Below, one piece after another: positions 26,442 through 35,212 of a stretch of 64,000 nucleotides of DNA; within the stretch, counting starts at the first letter, position 1, and each line of letters starts with the position of its first letter. The stretch spans positions 5,769,001-5,833,000 of the forward strand of contig AP018172.1 of assembly GCA_002368175.1 (NCBI GenBank). The letters are read 5' to 3'. This DNA comes from Calothrix sp. NIES-2098. Its GTDB lineage: Bacteria; Cyanobacteriota; Cyanobacteriia; Cyanobacteriales; Nostocaceae. The notes beneath the pieces were generated by a model. It was not told where the DNA came from. It ran no database searches and was given only the letters and a program-made list of their open reading frames with translations. Both the position numbers and the translations under genes were made by a program.

Positions 26442-26447
26442 ATCATT

Positions 26448-27257
26448 ATGCCATCTCAATGGGAACGATTGCTGCTAAATCTTGGTGAATGGGAAGGTTC
26501 ATTCACCCGTTTTTCTCCTCAAGGGGAACTATTGGGAGATGTGAAAAGTGTCGTTTCTCTGGAAGGTTTGAATAACAACCAAACAATTCGCCAAATTGTT
26601 CGTCGTCAAGGACAAGAAGATTTAGTTCTGGAATACAGTTCTTTGGGAAAAAGTACTCTATTTTTTGAAAATGGCGCATTTTCTCAGGGTTCTATTCAAT
26701 TAGCGCCCTTTACTGAATTTGGTGCGGAACTGGGTTTAATTTATGAAAATCGCCGTTTGCGTCTGGTGCAATTGTTTGATAAAAACGGTCAATTAGATAA
26801 ACTTACCCTAATTTCCGAACATTTAGTTGGTACTGAAGCCGTAGAAAGCCCTGCTGTAAAGGTAGATAACTTGTTGGGAGAATGGCGAGGTGAAGCAATC
26901 ACAATATATACAGATTTTCGTCCTCCTCTCACAGTCTCAACAAACTTGAAATTAGAACTTGATGACGCTGGGCGATTTGTGCAAACTCTATCTTTTGGCG
27001 ATCGCACAATTACTTCCAGTGCTACCGTTAAAGGATCTATCATTCACTTCGATCGCGATCCCCAAAAGCAGATGCAAGTATTGCTGCTACCTCATGGTGC
27101 TTCTGCTACTTCTCCACCGAAGATAAATTTACGCCAAAGTTTTATCTTAGAGGTTGGTTGGTTAATCAAGCCAAATCTACGTCAAAGAATGGTACGCAGC
27201 TACAGCGACAAAGGCGAATGGGTAAGCCTAACTCTAGTCACAGAACACAAAATATGA
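26448..27257 (+). CDS. DUF3598 family protein
   Basis: 269 residues from the ATG at 26448, which has AAGGA 11 bases upstream; an ATG seven codons earlier falls inside the heptanucleotide repeat. The protein is a duplicated beta-rich domain: the first starts WERLLLNLGEWEGSFTRF, the second LLGEWRGEAITIY (about 138-150). DUF3598 is a cyanobacterial and plastid family with a lipocalin/calycin-like fold and unknown ligand. It is convergent with the efflux operon, one base apart from its last gene. Confidence 0.8.
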   Translation: MPSQWERLLLNLGEWEGSFTRFSPQGELLGDVKSVVSLEGLNNNQTIRQIVRRQGQEDLVLEYSSLGKSTLFFENGAFSQGSIQLAPFTEFGAELGLIYENRRLRLVQLFDKNGQLDKLTLISEHLVGTEAVESPAVKVDNLLGEWRGEAITIYTDFRPPLTVSTNLKLELDDAGRFVQTLSFGDRTITSSATVKGSIIHFDRDPQKQMQVLLLPHGASATSPPKINLRQSFILEVGWLIKPNLRQRMVRSYSDKGEWVSLTLVTEHKI

Positions 27258-27258
27258 C

Positions 27259-28845
27259 TTAATGCCCAACAGCACCACCAGTAGCTTTGACTTTTTTAAT
27301 AAAAATAATTGCCAGTCCGCTTAATAATAAAGCAATGCCAATAAAGTAAAAACAATCATTAAAAGCCATTACAAAGGCTTCGCGACGCACAATATTAGAT
27401 ATAGATGCGATCGCCTGATTTTGGGCTGTACTCAAATCTGCGCCTCGACTGATAAAATACTGTGTCATCTGGTCGATTCGCTGTTGAGTTTCAGGATTAT
27501 ATAAGGATACGCTATCGCCCAATCTATTAGAGTGAAATTGCTCCCTATTCGTTAATAAAGTGGCTAATGAAGCAATTCCTATAGAACCGCCCATATTACG
27601 CATCATATTAAATAAACCACTTGCCGAACCTGCTTCTTTAGGATTCAATCCAGCCGTAGCAATACTACTCAATGGAACCATAATTAATGGTTGTCCCATT
27701 GCGCGTACTAGTTGCGACCATCTTAATTGATCTAGCCCCGTTTGATGCGTCATCCCAGCGTTCATAAAAGCACTGATAGCAAACAGAGAAACGCCCAAAC
27801 CAACCATAAAGCGCACATCAATGCGTTGCATCAATTTCGGTATAAAGGGAATAATAAATAATTGGGGAATACCTGCCCAAATTAATACTTCACCGATTTG
27901 TAGCGCATTATATTGTTGAATTTGGGCGAGATATAAAGGCAAAATATAAATTGAGCCATATAATCCCACACCCAACGAAATATTAACAATACTAGCTAAA
28001 CCAAAATTTCGCCGCAGCAACAATCCTAAATTAATAAATGGTTGCTTGCGAGTTAATTCTATAAATAAAAATAATGCTATAAATATTGCTGCTATTACAC
28101 TTAAGCGGACAATTAAAGCCGAACCAAACCAATCTTTGCGGCTACCTTCTTCTAATACAACTTGTAGGGAACCTAAGCCAATCGCCATTGAAATAATTCC
28201 CCACCAATCGCCTTGTTTTAGCAATTGTAATTGCAGTTGATCTTGTTTAATGCCATACCAGACTCCGGTAAGCATTAACACACCAGGAAATACATTTATA
28301 TAGAAGTTATACTGCCAACTAAAATTTTCTGTTAACCAACCTCCTAATGTCGGGCCAATTGAGGGTGCAAAAACTGCGGTAATCGCGAATGCTGCTAGTC
28401 CTACTGATTGCTTAGATTGTGGCAAAGTCGTCAGTACAACTGTCATTGCTGAAGGAATTAAAATCCCACCAGTGAAGCCTTGTAAAGCACGAAAGACAAT
28501 CATGGAATTGAGGTTCCACGACCAAGCACAGCATATAGAAAAAAAGATAAATAATACGGTATTTACTAATAGATAACGGCGTAGCGAAAACACTCGCGAT
28601 AACCATCCGGTTAACGGGATGACTACAATTTCTGCAACCAAATAAGCAGTAGAAATCCAAGAACCCTCTTCTAAGGTTGCGCCTAAACTAGCTTGAATTT
28701 CTTGTAATGAAGCGTTAGTAATTTGAATATCTAAAACCGCCATAAATGCGCCAAGCATACTGGCTAATACACCAATCCAAGTTCTCAGAGGTACGTGTTC
28801 TGGCGGTAGGGTAGGATTTTGCTGAATAGCACCTGTCTTAGCCAT
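27259..28845 (-). CDS. DHA2-family drug efflux MFS transporter (EmrB/QacA type)
   Basis: 528 residues with about 14 membrane helices. The family motifs are LDIQITNASLQEIQ (motif D1, about 39-52), GWLSRVFSLRR (motif A, about 80-90) and the proline-rich motif C (FAPSIGPTLGGWL, about 160-172). DHA2 pumps export drugs, dyes or metabolites using the proton gradient, often together with an EmrA adaptor, which is encoded at the head of this operon. It lies about 100 bases downstream of a second MFS gene on the same strand. Confidence 0.92.
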   Translation of the reverse strand: MAKTGAIQQNPTLPPEHVPLRTWIGVLASMLGAFMAVLDIQITNASLQEIQASLGATLEEGSWISTAYLVAEIVVIPLTGWLSRVFSLRRYLLVNTVLFIFFSICCAWSWNLNSMIVFRALQGFTGGILIPSAMTVVLTTLPQSKQSVGLAAFAITAVFAPSIGPTLGGWLTENFSWQYNFYINVFPGVLMLTGVWYGIKQDQLQLQLLKQGDWWGIISMAIGLGSLQVVLEEGSRKDWFGSALIVRLSVIAAIFIALFLFIELTRKQPFINLGLLLRRNFGLASIVNISLGVGLYGSIYILPLYLAQIQQYNALQIGEVLIWAGIPQLFIIPFIPKLMQRIDVRFMVGLGVSLFAISAFMNAGMTHQTGLDQLRWSQLVRAMGQPLIMVPLSSIATAGLNPKEAGSASGLFNMMRNMGGSIGIASLATLLTNREQFHSNRLGDSVSLYNPETQQRIDQMTQYFISRGADLSTAQNQAIASISNIVRREAFVMAFNDCFYFIGIALLLSGLAIIFIKKVKATGGAVGH

Positions 28846-28952
28846 CTATTTGCTCCGGTTTCAGGTTTGGGATGCACAAAGAAGAATGTCTATTTTTAAC
28901 TTTAAGGTAAATTGTGTAGTAAATGCTTGTCCGATTGCGCATATCAGGCTAT

Positions 28953-30224
28953 CTATTTGGAATATTCAACATCTTTTAAAATGCCTTTTTGCTCATAAAT
29001 AGGGATAACTAGCTTTCTCAATCCAGGTAATTGTCTGCTAAAAATGAGCGAGCCGATAATACAAGCTATACCATCAATAATTAATGTGTTAGGAGCGCCA
29101 ATCCGGCTGGCTAAGAAACCTCCTAATAAATTGCCTACAGGTATCATTCCTAAAAAGGACATAGTATACAAACTCATCAATCTACCGCGTTTGTCTTCTT
29201 CGACAATTGTTTGTAAGAAGGTGTTACTTGATGCAATTTGCAGAATTGTTCCTAAGCCTACAAACAACATTGTGAATAAAGAAAGTGGTAGAAATCGAGA
29301 TAAAGCAAAAGCAATTAACCCAACACCTAAAATTGCTGGAGCTATCGCAATTAATTTACCAATTCCTAATATTGTCCGCCTGGTAGCTAAATAAATCCCA
29401 CCCGATAAGGCTCCTACTCCTGAAGCTGCCATCAAAAAGCCTAATGTTTCTGCACCACCTTTGAGAATTTCTTCGGCAAAAATGGGTACAAGAATGGTGT
29501 TTTGCAATCCCATTAAGCTAACTAAAGTTGATAGTAACAAGATGGCTCGAATGGGAGGAAAGTTAAAAGCGTAACCAAAACCTTCTTTAACTTTTTGTAG
29601 GGGATTACCGCTACTTACTGGAACTCGCCAGGGTTTAATTGTCATTGCTAATAAAGCAGCAATCACAGCAATATAGCTTAAACCATCGATGAGAAAACAA
29701 TAAGCAGCGCCAATTCTAGCGATGATCAAACCGCCGATCGCCGGGCCAATTAATCTAGCTCCATTGATCATCGTTGAATTAATTGCGATCGCATTGGCTA
29801 AATCTTCTCTACGTTCTACTAATTCTGGGACAAATGCTTGTCTGGCTGGTGCATCTAAGGCATTAATAAATCCCTGAAATAAGCTTAAAGCAATGATGTG
29901 CCATACTTGAATCACACCAGTTAGCGCTAGTACTGCCAATGCTAACGACTGAATCATCGCCATAATTTGCGTACCAATTAAGGTACGATAGCGCGAAAAG
30001 CGGTCTACAAAAACACCCCCAAAGGGAGCGAGAAAGAAACTAGGAATTTGGCTGGTAAAGCCGACAACCCCTAATAGTAATGCTGAGTTTGTTAAGCTAT
30101 AAACTAGCCAAATTGTCGCTAGTTGTGTCATCCAAGTGCCAATTAGTGATATACCTTGTCCGGCAAAAAACAGGCGATAGTTTTTTGATTTTAATGCAGG
30201 TAGAAGCAGCTTTGGTTTAGTCAT
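28953..30224 (-). CDS. MFS transporter, EntS-like
   Basis: 423 residues with about 12 membrane helices. It begins LKSKNYRLFFAGQGISLIGTWM and carries GGVFVDRFSRYRT (motif A), both typical of the MFS_3/EntS group, some of which export siderophores. The substrate is not known. It is the middle gene of an adaptor-MFS-MFS operon. Its start codon ATGACTAAACC lies within the heptanucleotide repeat immediately upstream. Confidence 0.88.
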   Translation of the reverse strand: MTKPKLLLPALKSKNYRLFFAGQGISLIGTWMTQLATIWLVYSLTNSALLLGVVGFTSQIPSFFLAPFGGVFVDRFSRYRTLIGTQIMAMIQSLALAVLALTGVIQVWHIIALSLFQGFINALDAPARQAFVPELVERREDLANAIAINSTMINGARLIGPAIGGLIIARIGAAYCFLIDGLSYIAVIAALLAMTIKPWRVPVSSGNPLQKVKEGFGYAFNFPPIRAILLLSTLVSLMGLQNTILVPIFAEEILKGGAETLGFLMAASGVGALSGGIYLATRRTILGIGKLIAIAPAILGVGLIAFALSRFLPLSLFTMLFVGLGTILQIASSNTFLQTIVEEDKRGRLMSLYTMSFLGMIPVGNLLGGFLASRIGAPNTLIIDGIACIIGSLIFSRQLPGLRKLVIPIYEQKGILKDVEYSK

Positions 30225-30246
30225 TTGTCATCTGTCATTTGTGATA
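30219..30246 (-). repeat. Tandem heptanucleotide repeat, copy 4
   Basis: Three to four ATGACAA-type units on the minus strand that overlap the start codon of the EntS-like gene. Confidence 0.7.
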
Positions 30247-30532
30247 TCTCAATAGCGACGGAAAAATAAATCATTTCCGGCAATTTCTCATAACAAAACT
30301 TCCCCACTTTCTAACCATTAGCGCTTGTCTAGATAAAAGACAAAGTATAACTTTAATGGGTTAGGGATAAGACAAAAGTATGAGTAATTTACCGGACATA
30401 ATAGAAGTTCTTTCGGTCGAAATTCACCTGTCATTGGTTATAGCTAATTAACAACTGATAATTAAAAAGGAACAGAGAGATACTCATAAGAATATTCCCT
30501 GTCCCCTTTACACTTCATTGATGACAAATCAC
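30247..30532. other. Spacer inside the efflux operon
   Basis: About 290 bases without a coding frame. AT-rich, with no clear hairpin or terminator, so read-through from the adaptor gene into the EntS-like gene is possible, though a separate promoter cannot be excluded. Confidence 0.4.
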
Positions 30533-32041
30533 TTATTTAACTTCTACATCAACTTCCGCAGACATCCCAGGTGCAATGCGAGACTCATATCCTTGGATAC
30601 TGTTTCCATCAAAAGTTACTTTAACAGGAATGCGTTGGACAATTTTGGTGAAGTTACCAGTGGCGTTATCTGGGGGTAATAAAGCAAATTGCGCGCCGGA
30701 AGCTGGAGATATACTGTCAACATGACCTGTAAACGGGTGATTAGGAAAAGCATCCAACTTGATTTCCACTGGTTCTCCAGGTCGCATTTTATTTAATTGG
30801 GTTTCTTTGAAGTTGGCTACTACCCAATAGCCGTTATCAACGATCGCCATTAATGGCGTTCCTACTTGTACCCGGTTCCCAACTTCGACGTTTTTCCTAC
30901 CTACTCGTCCGGCACTAGGCGCAGTGATGTTGGTGTAAGAAAGCTGCAACTGTGCGTTTTTCAGCGATGCTTCGGCTTGAGCGATCGCGGCTTTTGCTGC
31001 TTCATACTGACTTTGTTTAACTGCGGTGTCTTGTCCGCTAGCGGTGGCTTGTTGCAATCCACCCTTAGATGCGGCGAGTTTCGCTTGGGCGCTGGTGACA
31101 CCTTCTTGTGCTTGTGCAAGTTGCGATTGGGCTTTTGCTACACCTACTCTCGCAGAGGCTAACCTAGCTTGTGCTTGTTGAACGCCCTGAACCGCAGCAT
31201 TCTTCTGGGCTACAGCCACATCGTAAGCTGCTTTGGCTGTATCTAACTGCTGGCGAGGAATTGCGCCTTCTTTAAACAAACTTTGGTAACGGTTGTAATC
31301 TGCTTGGGTTTTTGCCAAATTAGCATTAGCCTGCGCTACTTGAGCTTGGGCGGCGGGTATCCCGGCTTGGGCTAGTTGTACCTCAGCTTGGGCGGCGGGT
31401 ATCCCGGCTTGGGCTTCTTTGACTGCGGCTTGCGCTGTGGAAATTGCAGCCAAAGCATTGCTGACATCTCCTTGCGCCTGAGCTGTTTTACCGCTGGAGG
31501 TTTGTGAAGTTAAAGCAATATTCGCTTGTGCGGCTTGCGCCTGACTGCGAGCAGTTTCTAATGCAGCTTGCGCTTGCTGTACCTGACTTTGATAATCACT
31601 GGGATCGAGAGTTACTAATAACTGTCCGGGTTGCACCAGCTGGTTATCATCCACTAACACTTGACTAACAGTACCGGGAATGCGGCTAGCAACTTGGTGA
31701 ATATTTCCCACTACAGTAGCGTTATCTGTCGATTCGTGGGTAGAAGCATATTGCCAATAGTGATAACCAAATCCACCAGCAGCGATCGCACCTACACCCA
31801 GTCCAGCTAAAATCAAGCCAATTGGTTTTTTCCGCTTCTTATCAGCTTTTTTTTCTACCTCTGGCTGAGGATGAACATCAGTTTTCGGTTCTGTTGGAGC
31901 TTCGGGAGTTACAACGGTTGCTTCTGCAATGGCGGAAGGTTCTGAGGTAACAGCCTCTAAACTCTCTACATCAGTAATTAGTTGTTTGTCGATAACAGAG
32001 GTATTGCCTTTTTTGTGTCCGTTCAATGTATTAGCGCCCAT
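30533..32041 (-). CDS. HlyD/EmrA-family membrane-fusion (adaptor) protein
   Basis: 502 residues. A cytoplasmic Pro/Glu/Lys-rich tail of ~75 residues is followed by one membrane helix (about 75-93), a lipoyl-like half (GTVSQVLVDDNQLVQPGQLLVTLDP region, about 118-145), a very long Ala/Gln-rich helical hairpin (about 150-375) containing repeated AQAGIPAAQA units, the second lipoyl half (ITAPSAGRVGRKNVEVGNRV) and a beta-barrel end. Adaptors of this kind bridge an inner-membrane pump to an outer-membrane channel. The long hairpin suits a TolC-type partner, not encoded here. First gene of the efflux operon. Confidence 0.92.
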   Translation of the reverse strand: MGANTLNGHKKGNTSVIDKQLITDVESLEAVTSEPSAIAEATVVTPEAPTEPKTDVHPQPEVEKKADKKRKKPIGLILAGLGVGAIAAGGFGYHYWQYASTHESTDNATVVGNIHQVASRIPGTVSQVLVDDNQLVQPGQLLVTLDPSDYQSQVQQAQAALETARSQAQAAQANIALTSQTSSGKTAQAQGDVSNALAAISTAQAAVKEAQAGIPAAQAEVQLAQAGIPAAQAQVAQANANLAKTQADYNRYQSLFKEGAIPRQQLDTAKAAYDVAVAQKNAAVQGVQQAQARLASARVGVAKAQSQLAQAQEGVTSAQAKLAASKGGLQQATASGQDTAVKQSQYEAAKAAIAQAEASLKNAQLQLSYTNITAPSAGRVGRKNVEVGNRVQVGTPLMAIVDNGYWVVANFKETQLNKMRPGEPVEIKLDAFPNHPFTGHVDSISPASGAQFALLPPDNATGNFTKIVQRIPVKVTFDGNSIQGYESRIAPGMSAEVDVEVK

Positions 32042-32175
32042 GATTGTTGACTTCCCTAACTCAAGAATTGAATTGATAGATTTTATTTAGCGCACGTACT
32101 ATTCACATATTAAATTTCATCTACCTTTCCCTTCGTATGCGTATCATTATCGCAAAATAAAACTTTACAGTACCT

Positions 32176-32191
32176 CACCCAATTGGGTGAT
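32176..32191. promoter_or_regulatory. Perfect 16-base palindrome upstream of the efflux operon
   Basis: TCACCCAATTGGGTGA is its own reverse complement. It lies 135 bases upstream of the adaptor start, with GATAAT (a possible -10 on the minus strand) between them. It fits an operator for a dimeric repressor such as TetR or MarR types, but no regulator gene is adjacent. Confidence 0.45.
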
Positions 32192-32301
32192 TATCACCTA
32201 TTCCTCAGACAGACTTGTGTTCGCTTAAAAGGAGGACTATATCAATAAATTGAGCGATCGCAAACTCTCATCAGCAGGAGATGCGATCGCGATTCACAGG
32301 C

Positions 32302-33813
32302 TCAGTCACATTGTGCCAATTTTGCAGTCAGAGCCGAAAATCCCACCAGACAACCAAATAACCCGACAACCCAACCTTGGCGAACGGTGAGTAAATCAAC
32401 ACTGGCGGCTGCTGGAAAATGACCAACAGGTGCATCATCCGCAAAATTTAGGTCAGAGTAGAACAGCCAAGCATTATTTACGCGCCAGCCGATGCGATCG
32501 CCAAATTTAACCCATGTTTGATAATCAGCATCAGGTTGACCGCCAACCTTTTCCCAAACGCTCTTTTGCACGCTAAAACCAAAACGACCTTTGCTATATT
32601 TGACCCAAAGTTGGTCAATGATGCAAAGGTCGGTGCAGGAAAAAGTGTTAATTGCTTCAATATCTAGCCAGCCTACTTTCTCTCGCCTCGCCAGCTTCAG
32701 CATCAGCCTCAAAGTTTCCCGATCTGCGGCTTTCCAATCACCAGCTGCGAGTAATTCGCCCAATCGCTGATAGTCTACTCCGCCTTCCGAACTGAGGCGA
32801 TCGATAGCGGGTTCTGGAATTGTCGCGGTTGATTGATATTGAGGTTGTGCAATTGTATTTACACCTGAAACGTAAACGCTAGGTTTTCGAGCAAAATTTT
32901 CACCAACTCCTACATATTGAGCAATTCTATGGCTCTGCTGGAATGTATCCTCATCTGAACTAATTGTTCGTATCCATAGCTGCTCTAATTCTGCCAATTC
33001 CTGACTGCGATCTGCTTCTGTTACCAATGAATTTATCTGTTGATTGGCAATTTCGTGTAAATTTGCATATTTCGGTATAAAGACTCGATGCGACTTAGCA
33101 ACTGAATCTACATCTAGATTTATATAAGGTGTTTGCGCTGGATACTTGTAATGTGCCAAAAGTTCGGGCACGCGGAAACTGAGATATTGATGCAACCGTT
33201 TCACCGTGGCGCATTGTCCCTGAATTCCCAAACCTTCAAGGATTGCATGGGTAAACACACCTTGTTGTAGCGCATCAATTTCCGCAGAAGATTCATCGGG
33301 GCTACAGGATAAAATACTGATGATTCCGGTTTGAGATGCTAACTGTTGTGTTTGCAGCCCAAATCTCGCGCTAGTTTGTTTGTGCTGAGAACGACAAGCA
33401 TCTAATATCATCACAATATTCTCAGAACCGCAACTGCGCAGGCATTCAGTCAGATATTTCAGGGAAATTCCTGTATCTTCAATGTTATAGGGATTACCAT
33501 CAGCAGGCATCAGGTAATCTTGATGAGCAGACATCATTCCATGACCGCTAAAGAAAAACCAGAAGTTATCTTCTGGTTCTAAGAAAGGATGCTTAAATAA
33601 CTGCTCTAAGAATTGTAATAAATTAGCGCGGTCAGGATGAGTCAGTTCCCCACCAATATTAGGCGAGTCATCTGAAAATAAGAAAACTTGCTCAAAACCT
33701 GCTTGATTGCGGAGCAAATTCTGCATCAAATCTGCGTCCCGCTTCGCATACTTGAGGGGTTGCAAGCATTCGTAACGATCGATACCAATAACCAACGCCC
33801 AGTTTTTCACCAT
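32302..33813 (-). CDS. Caspase-like peptidase (orthocaspase) fused to a GUN4 domain
   Basis: 503 residues. Residues 1-250 are a C14 caspase-type domain: beta-strand ALVIGIDRY, catalytic His in FFFSGHG (His 91) and catalytic Cys in MILDACRSQ (Cys 140). A linker of ~90 residues is followed by a GUN4 domain (about 343-467: YQRLGELLAAGDWKAAD, WLDIEAINTFSCTDL, FGFSVQKSVW, GDRIGWR, and the closing PVGHFPA). A short hydrophobic C-terminus (about 479-495) may touch the membrane. GUN4 binds (Mg-)protoporphyrin and stimulates Mg-chelatase; orthocaspases cut after Arg/Lys. The fusion suggests a protease controlled by tetrapyrrole binding, but this is inference. Confidence 0.92.
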   Translation of the reverse strand: MVKNWALVIGIDRYECLQPLKYAKRDADLMQNLLRNQAGFEQVFLFSDDSPNIGGELTHPDRANLLQFLEQLFKHPFLEPEDNFWFFFSGHGMMSAHQDYLMPADGNPYNIEDTGISLKYLTECLRSCGSENIVMILDACRSQHKQTSARFGLQTQQLASQTGIISILSCSPDESSAEIDALQQGVFTHAILEGLGIQGQCATVKRLHQYLSFRVPELLAHYKYPAQTPYINLDVDSVAKSHRVFIPKYANLHEIANQQINSLVTEADRSQELAELEQLWIRTISSDEDTFQQSHRIAQYVGVGENFARKPSVYVSGVNTIAQPQYQSTATIPEPAIDRLSSEGGVDYQRLGELLAAGDWKAADRETLRLMLKLARREKVGWLDIEAINTFSCTDLCIIDQLWVKYSKGRFGFSVQKSVWEKVGGQPDADYQTWVKFGDRIGWRVNNAWLFYSDLNFADDAPVGHFPAAASVDLLTVRQGWVVGLFGCLVGFSALTAKLAQCD

Positions 33814-34164
33814 CTCACTTTAGATTATTGTCAGTGCAAGTAGAGTTTGATTGCTCCTAACCCAGTACTTCCGGGAATTTTCCTGAAAGTAGTTCAACCC
33901 TAGCCAGTCATGAGAAATCCTAGATTTAGGATCTAGGTTCCATAAATCTTAGGGCTGAGAATCGGATCGCTTTGTATTTCGTGCTACATATATTGAGACA
34001 AACAACTCCTTCTACGGTCGTTGGTAAGATGTTTCCGGACTAAAAATAGCATTAATGAAGACACAGAAATACAGAGCTAGCAAGATGGAAAAAAATGCGA
34101 TGTCTAGCGTCTACGCACAATACATTACAGTTACAGCAATTGAACTGTTGAGGCTGCTAGCTAA
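33814..34164. other. Gene-free region upstream of the caspase-GUN4 gene
   Basis: It includes an inverted repeat CCTAGAT-TTAGG-ATCTAGG (33919-33937) overlapping a second one (ATCCTA-GATT-TAGGAT), about 105 bases before the start codon, which could be a regulatory site. Otherwise nothing was recognised. Confidence 0.4.
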
Positions 34165-34521
34165 TTAAATCTCTAATTTTTCGCGAATTATTTCTTCTTT
34201 TTCTTTGAAACCTACTAGCACTGCTTTTGCATCTTTTACAAAAACAGGTCGCTTCAGCAGCATTGCGTCCTTAGCAAAGGCGTCAATCCACCGTTCATCA
34301 TTCCAAGTCTTCTTTTCATCACCTAAAGCACGGTAGGATTGACCGGAGGTATTGCGCATAGGCGCAGAACCAAAAGTCTCCACCCAGTTTTGGATCGTTT
34401 CACGAGTAGGAGGATTTTCTTTGGTATTGATGAATTTGTAATTAATGTTGTTGTCTTTGAGCCATTTCAAAGCTTTTTTACAAGTACCGCAGTTAGGAAT
34501 TCCATAAACTTGAATTGGCAT
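34165..34521 (-). CDS. ArsC/Spx-family thioredoxin-fold protein
   Basis: 118 residues from the ATG at 34519-34521, directly before the conserved start IQVYGIPNCGTCKKALKWL. CGTC is the redox CxxC at residues ~10-13, and KRPVFV with a preceding KDAMLL segment (about 88-100) is the second conserved block. The family includes Spx-type RNA-polymerase-binding regulators, YffB-like proteins and glutaredoxin-dependent arsenate reductases. No ars genes are nearby, so arsenate reduction is not supported by context. Eight extra codons upstream are not needed. Confidence 0.85.
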   Translation of the reverse strand: MPIQVYGIPNCGTCKKALKWLKDNNINYKFINTKENPPTRETIQNWVETFGSAPMRNTSGQSYRALGDEKKTWNDERWIDAFAKDAMLLKRPVFVKDAKAVLVGFKEKEEIIREKLEI

Positions 34522-34645
34522 ACAACAGACAAATAAAATTATCAATCAATTATCAAGCAAGTTTCATAGACAATGTAGGTATAGTTATCAGATTGGTGCA
34601 TATAACATCAATATCTATCTGTAATTATCCTCTGGAAGTTTGAAA

Positions 34646-34747
34646 ATGGCAGAAGGGAATAAAGCTTTTTTAATATCGATGTTTGTTTCCGCCAAGCTGT
34701 ACTATTTAGCGTTACTTAGTATCATCGTCTTGATTCTTTCTCTGTAG
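34646..34747 (+). CDS. Possible 33-residue single-helix membrane protein
   Basis: A short frame from ATG (34646) to TAG (34745-34747), with GGAAG eight bases upstream. The product starts MAEGNKAFLISMF and is a single hydrophobic helix (LYYLALLSIIVLILSL). It overlaps the 3' end of the opposite membrane-protein gene by 26 bases. It does not match Pet or Psb small subunits that I know. Coding status is uncertain. Confidence 0.3.
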   Translation: MAEGNKAFLISMFVSAKLYYLALLSIIVLILSL

Positions 34748-34970
34748 TATTGGGTAGTTGATATTCATTTTTTGACAAGAGCTTGTTAGTAGTTATCAGG
34801 ACAGCAACTAACATTAGTAGCTGTATCTGCCAAGGTGCTAAGACCAAACTCAAAATGAAGCAAATGAATCCAAATACACCAGCGATGTAAGCTATTTCAT
34901 CATTAGATTGCTTAACTAAATAGCCAGTTAATAAAGCTGTGCAAAGTGGAACCAAGAAAAACAAAGCCAT
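34722..34970 (-). CDS. Small membrane protein
   Basis: 82 residues, beginning MALFFLVPLCTALLTGYLVK. Three hydrophobic segments (about 1-18, 27-45 and 48-62) are followed by a polar tail (KNEYQLPNTTEKESRR). AGAGGTTAG is upstream of the ATG. No family recognised; proteins of this sort are common in cyanobacteria. Confidence 0.6.
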   Translation of the reverse strand: MALFFLVPLCTALLTGYLVKQSNDEIAYIAGVFGFICFILSLVLAPWQIQLLMLVAVLITTNKLLSKNEYQLPNTTEKESRR

Positions 34971-35212
34971 TTTTACTAACCTCTGAAATCAAACCAATAG
35001 CGCCTAAGATAAACAGATTAAAACAATTACTGGTTATAGTTATTGATTTTACATCCTAGCTAGATTGAGGTAAAACTAGCTATGTAAAATAACGGTGGAA
35101 AAAATCAAGATTTCATAATCATCTGGTAAATTAGCTTAACATCATTACGCTTGCATGAGCAGAACGATTAGCATATTACCTTGAGAAGTAGCGTTTTCCA
35201 CTGAGACACCCG

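Noticed and set aside
34165..34521. arsC as arsenate reductase
   Set aside because: No ars operon context; the CxxC pattern is shared by Spx and YffB-like proteins, so a specific name is not justified.
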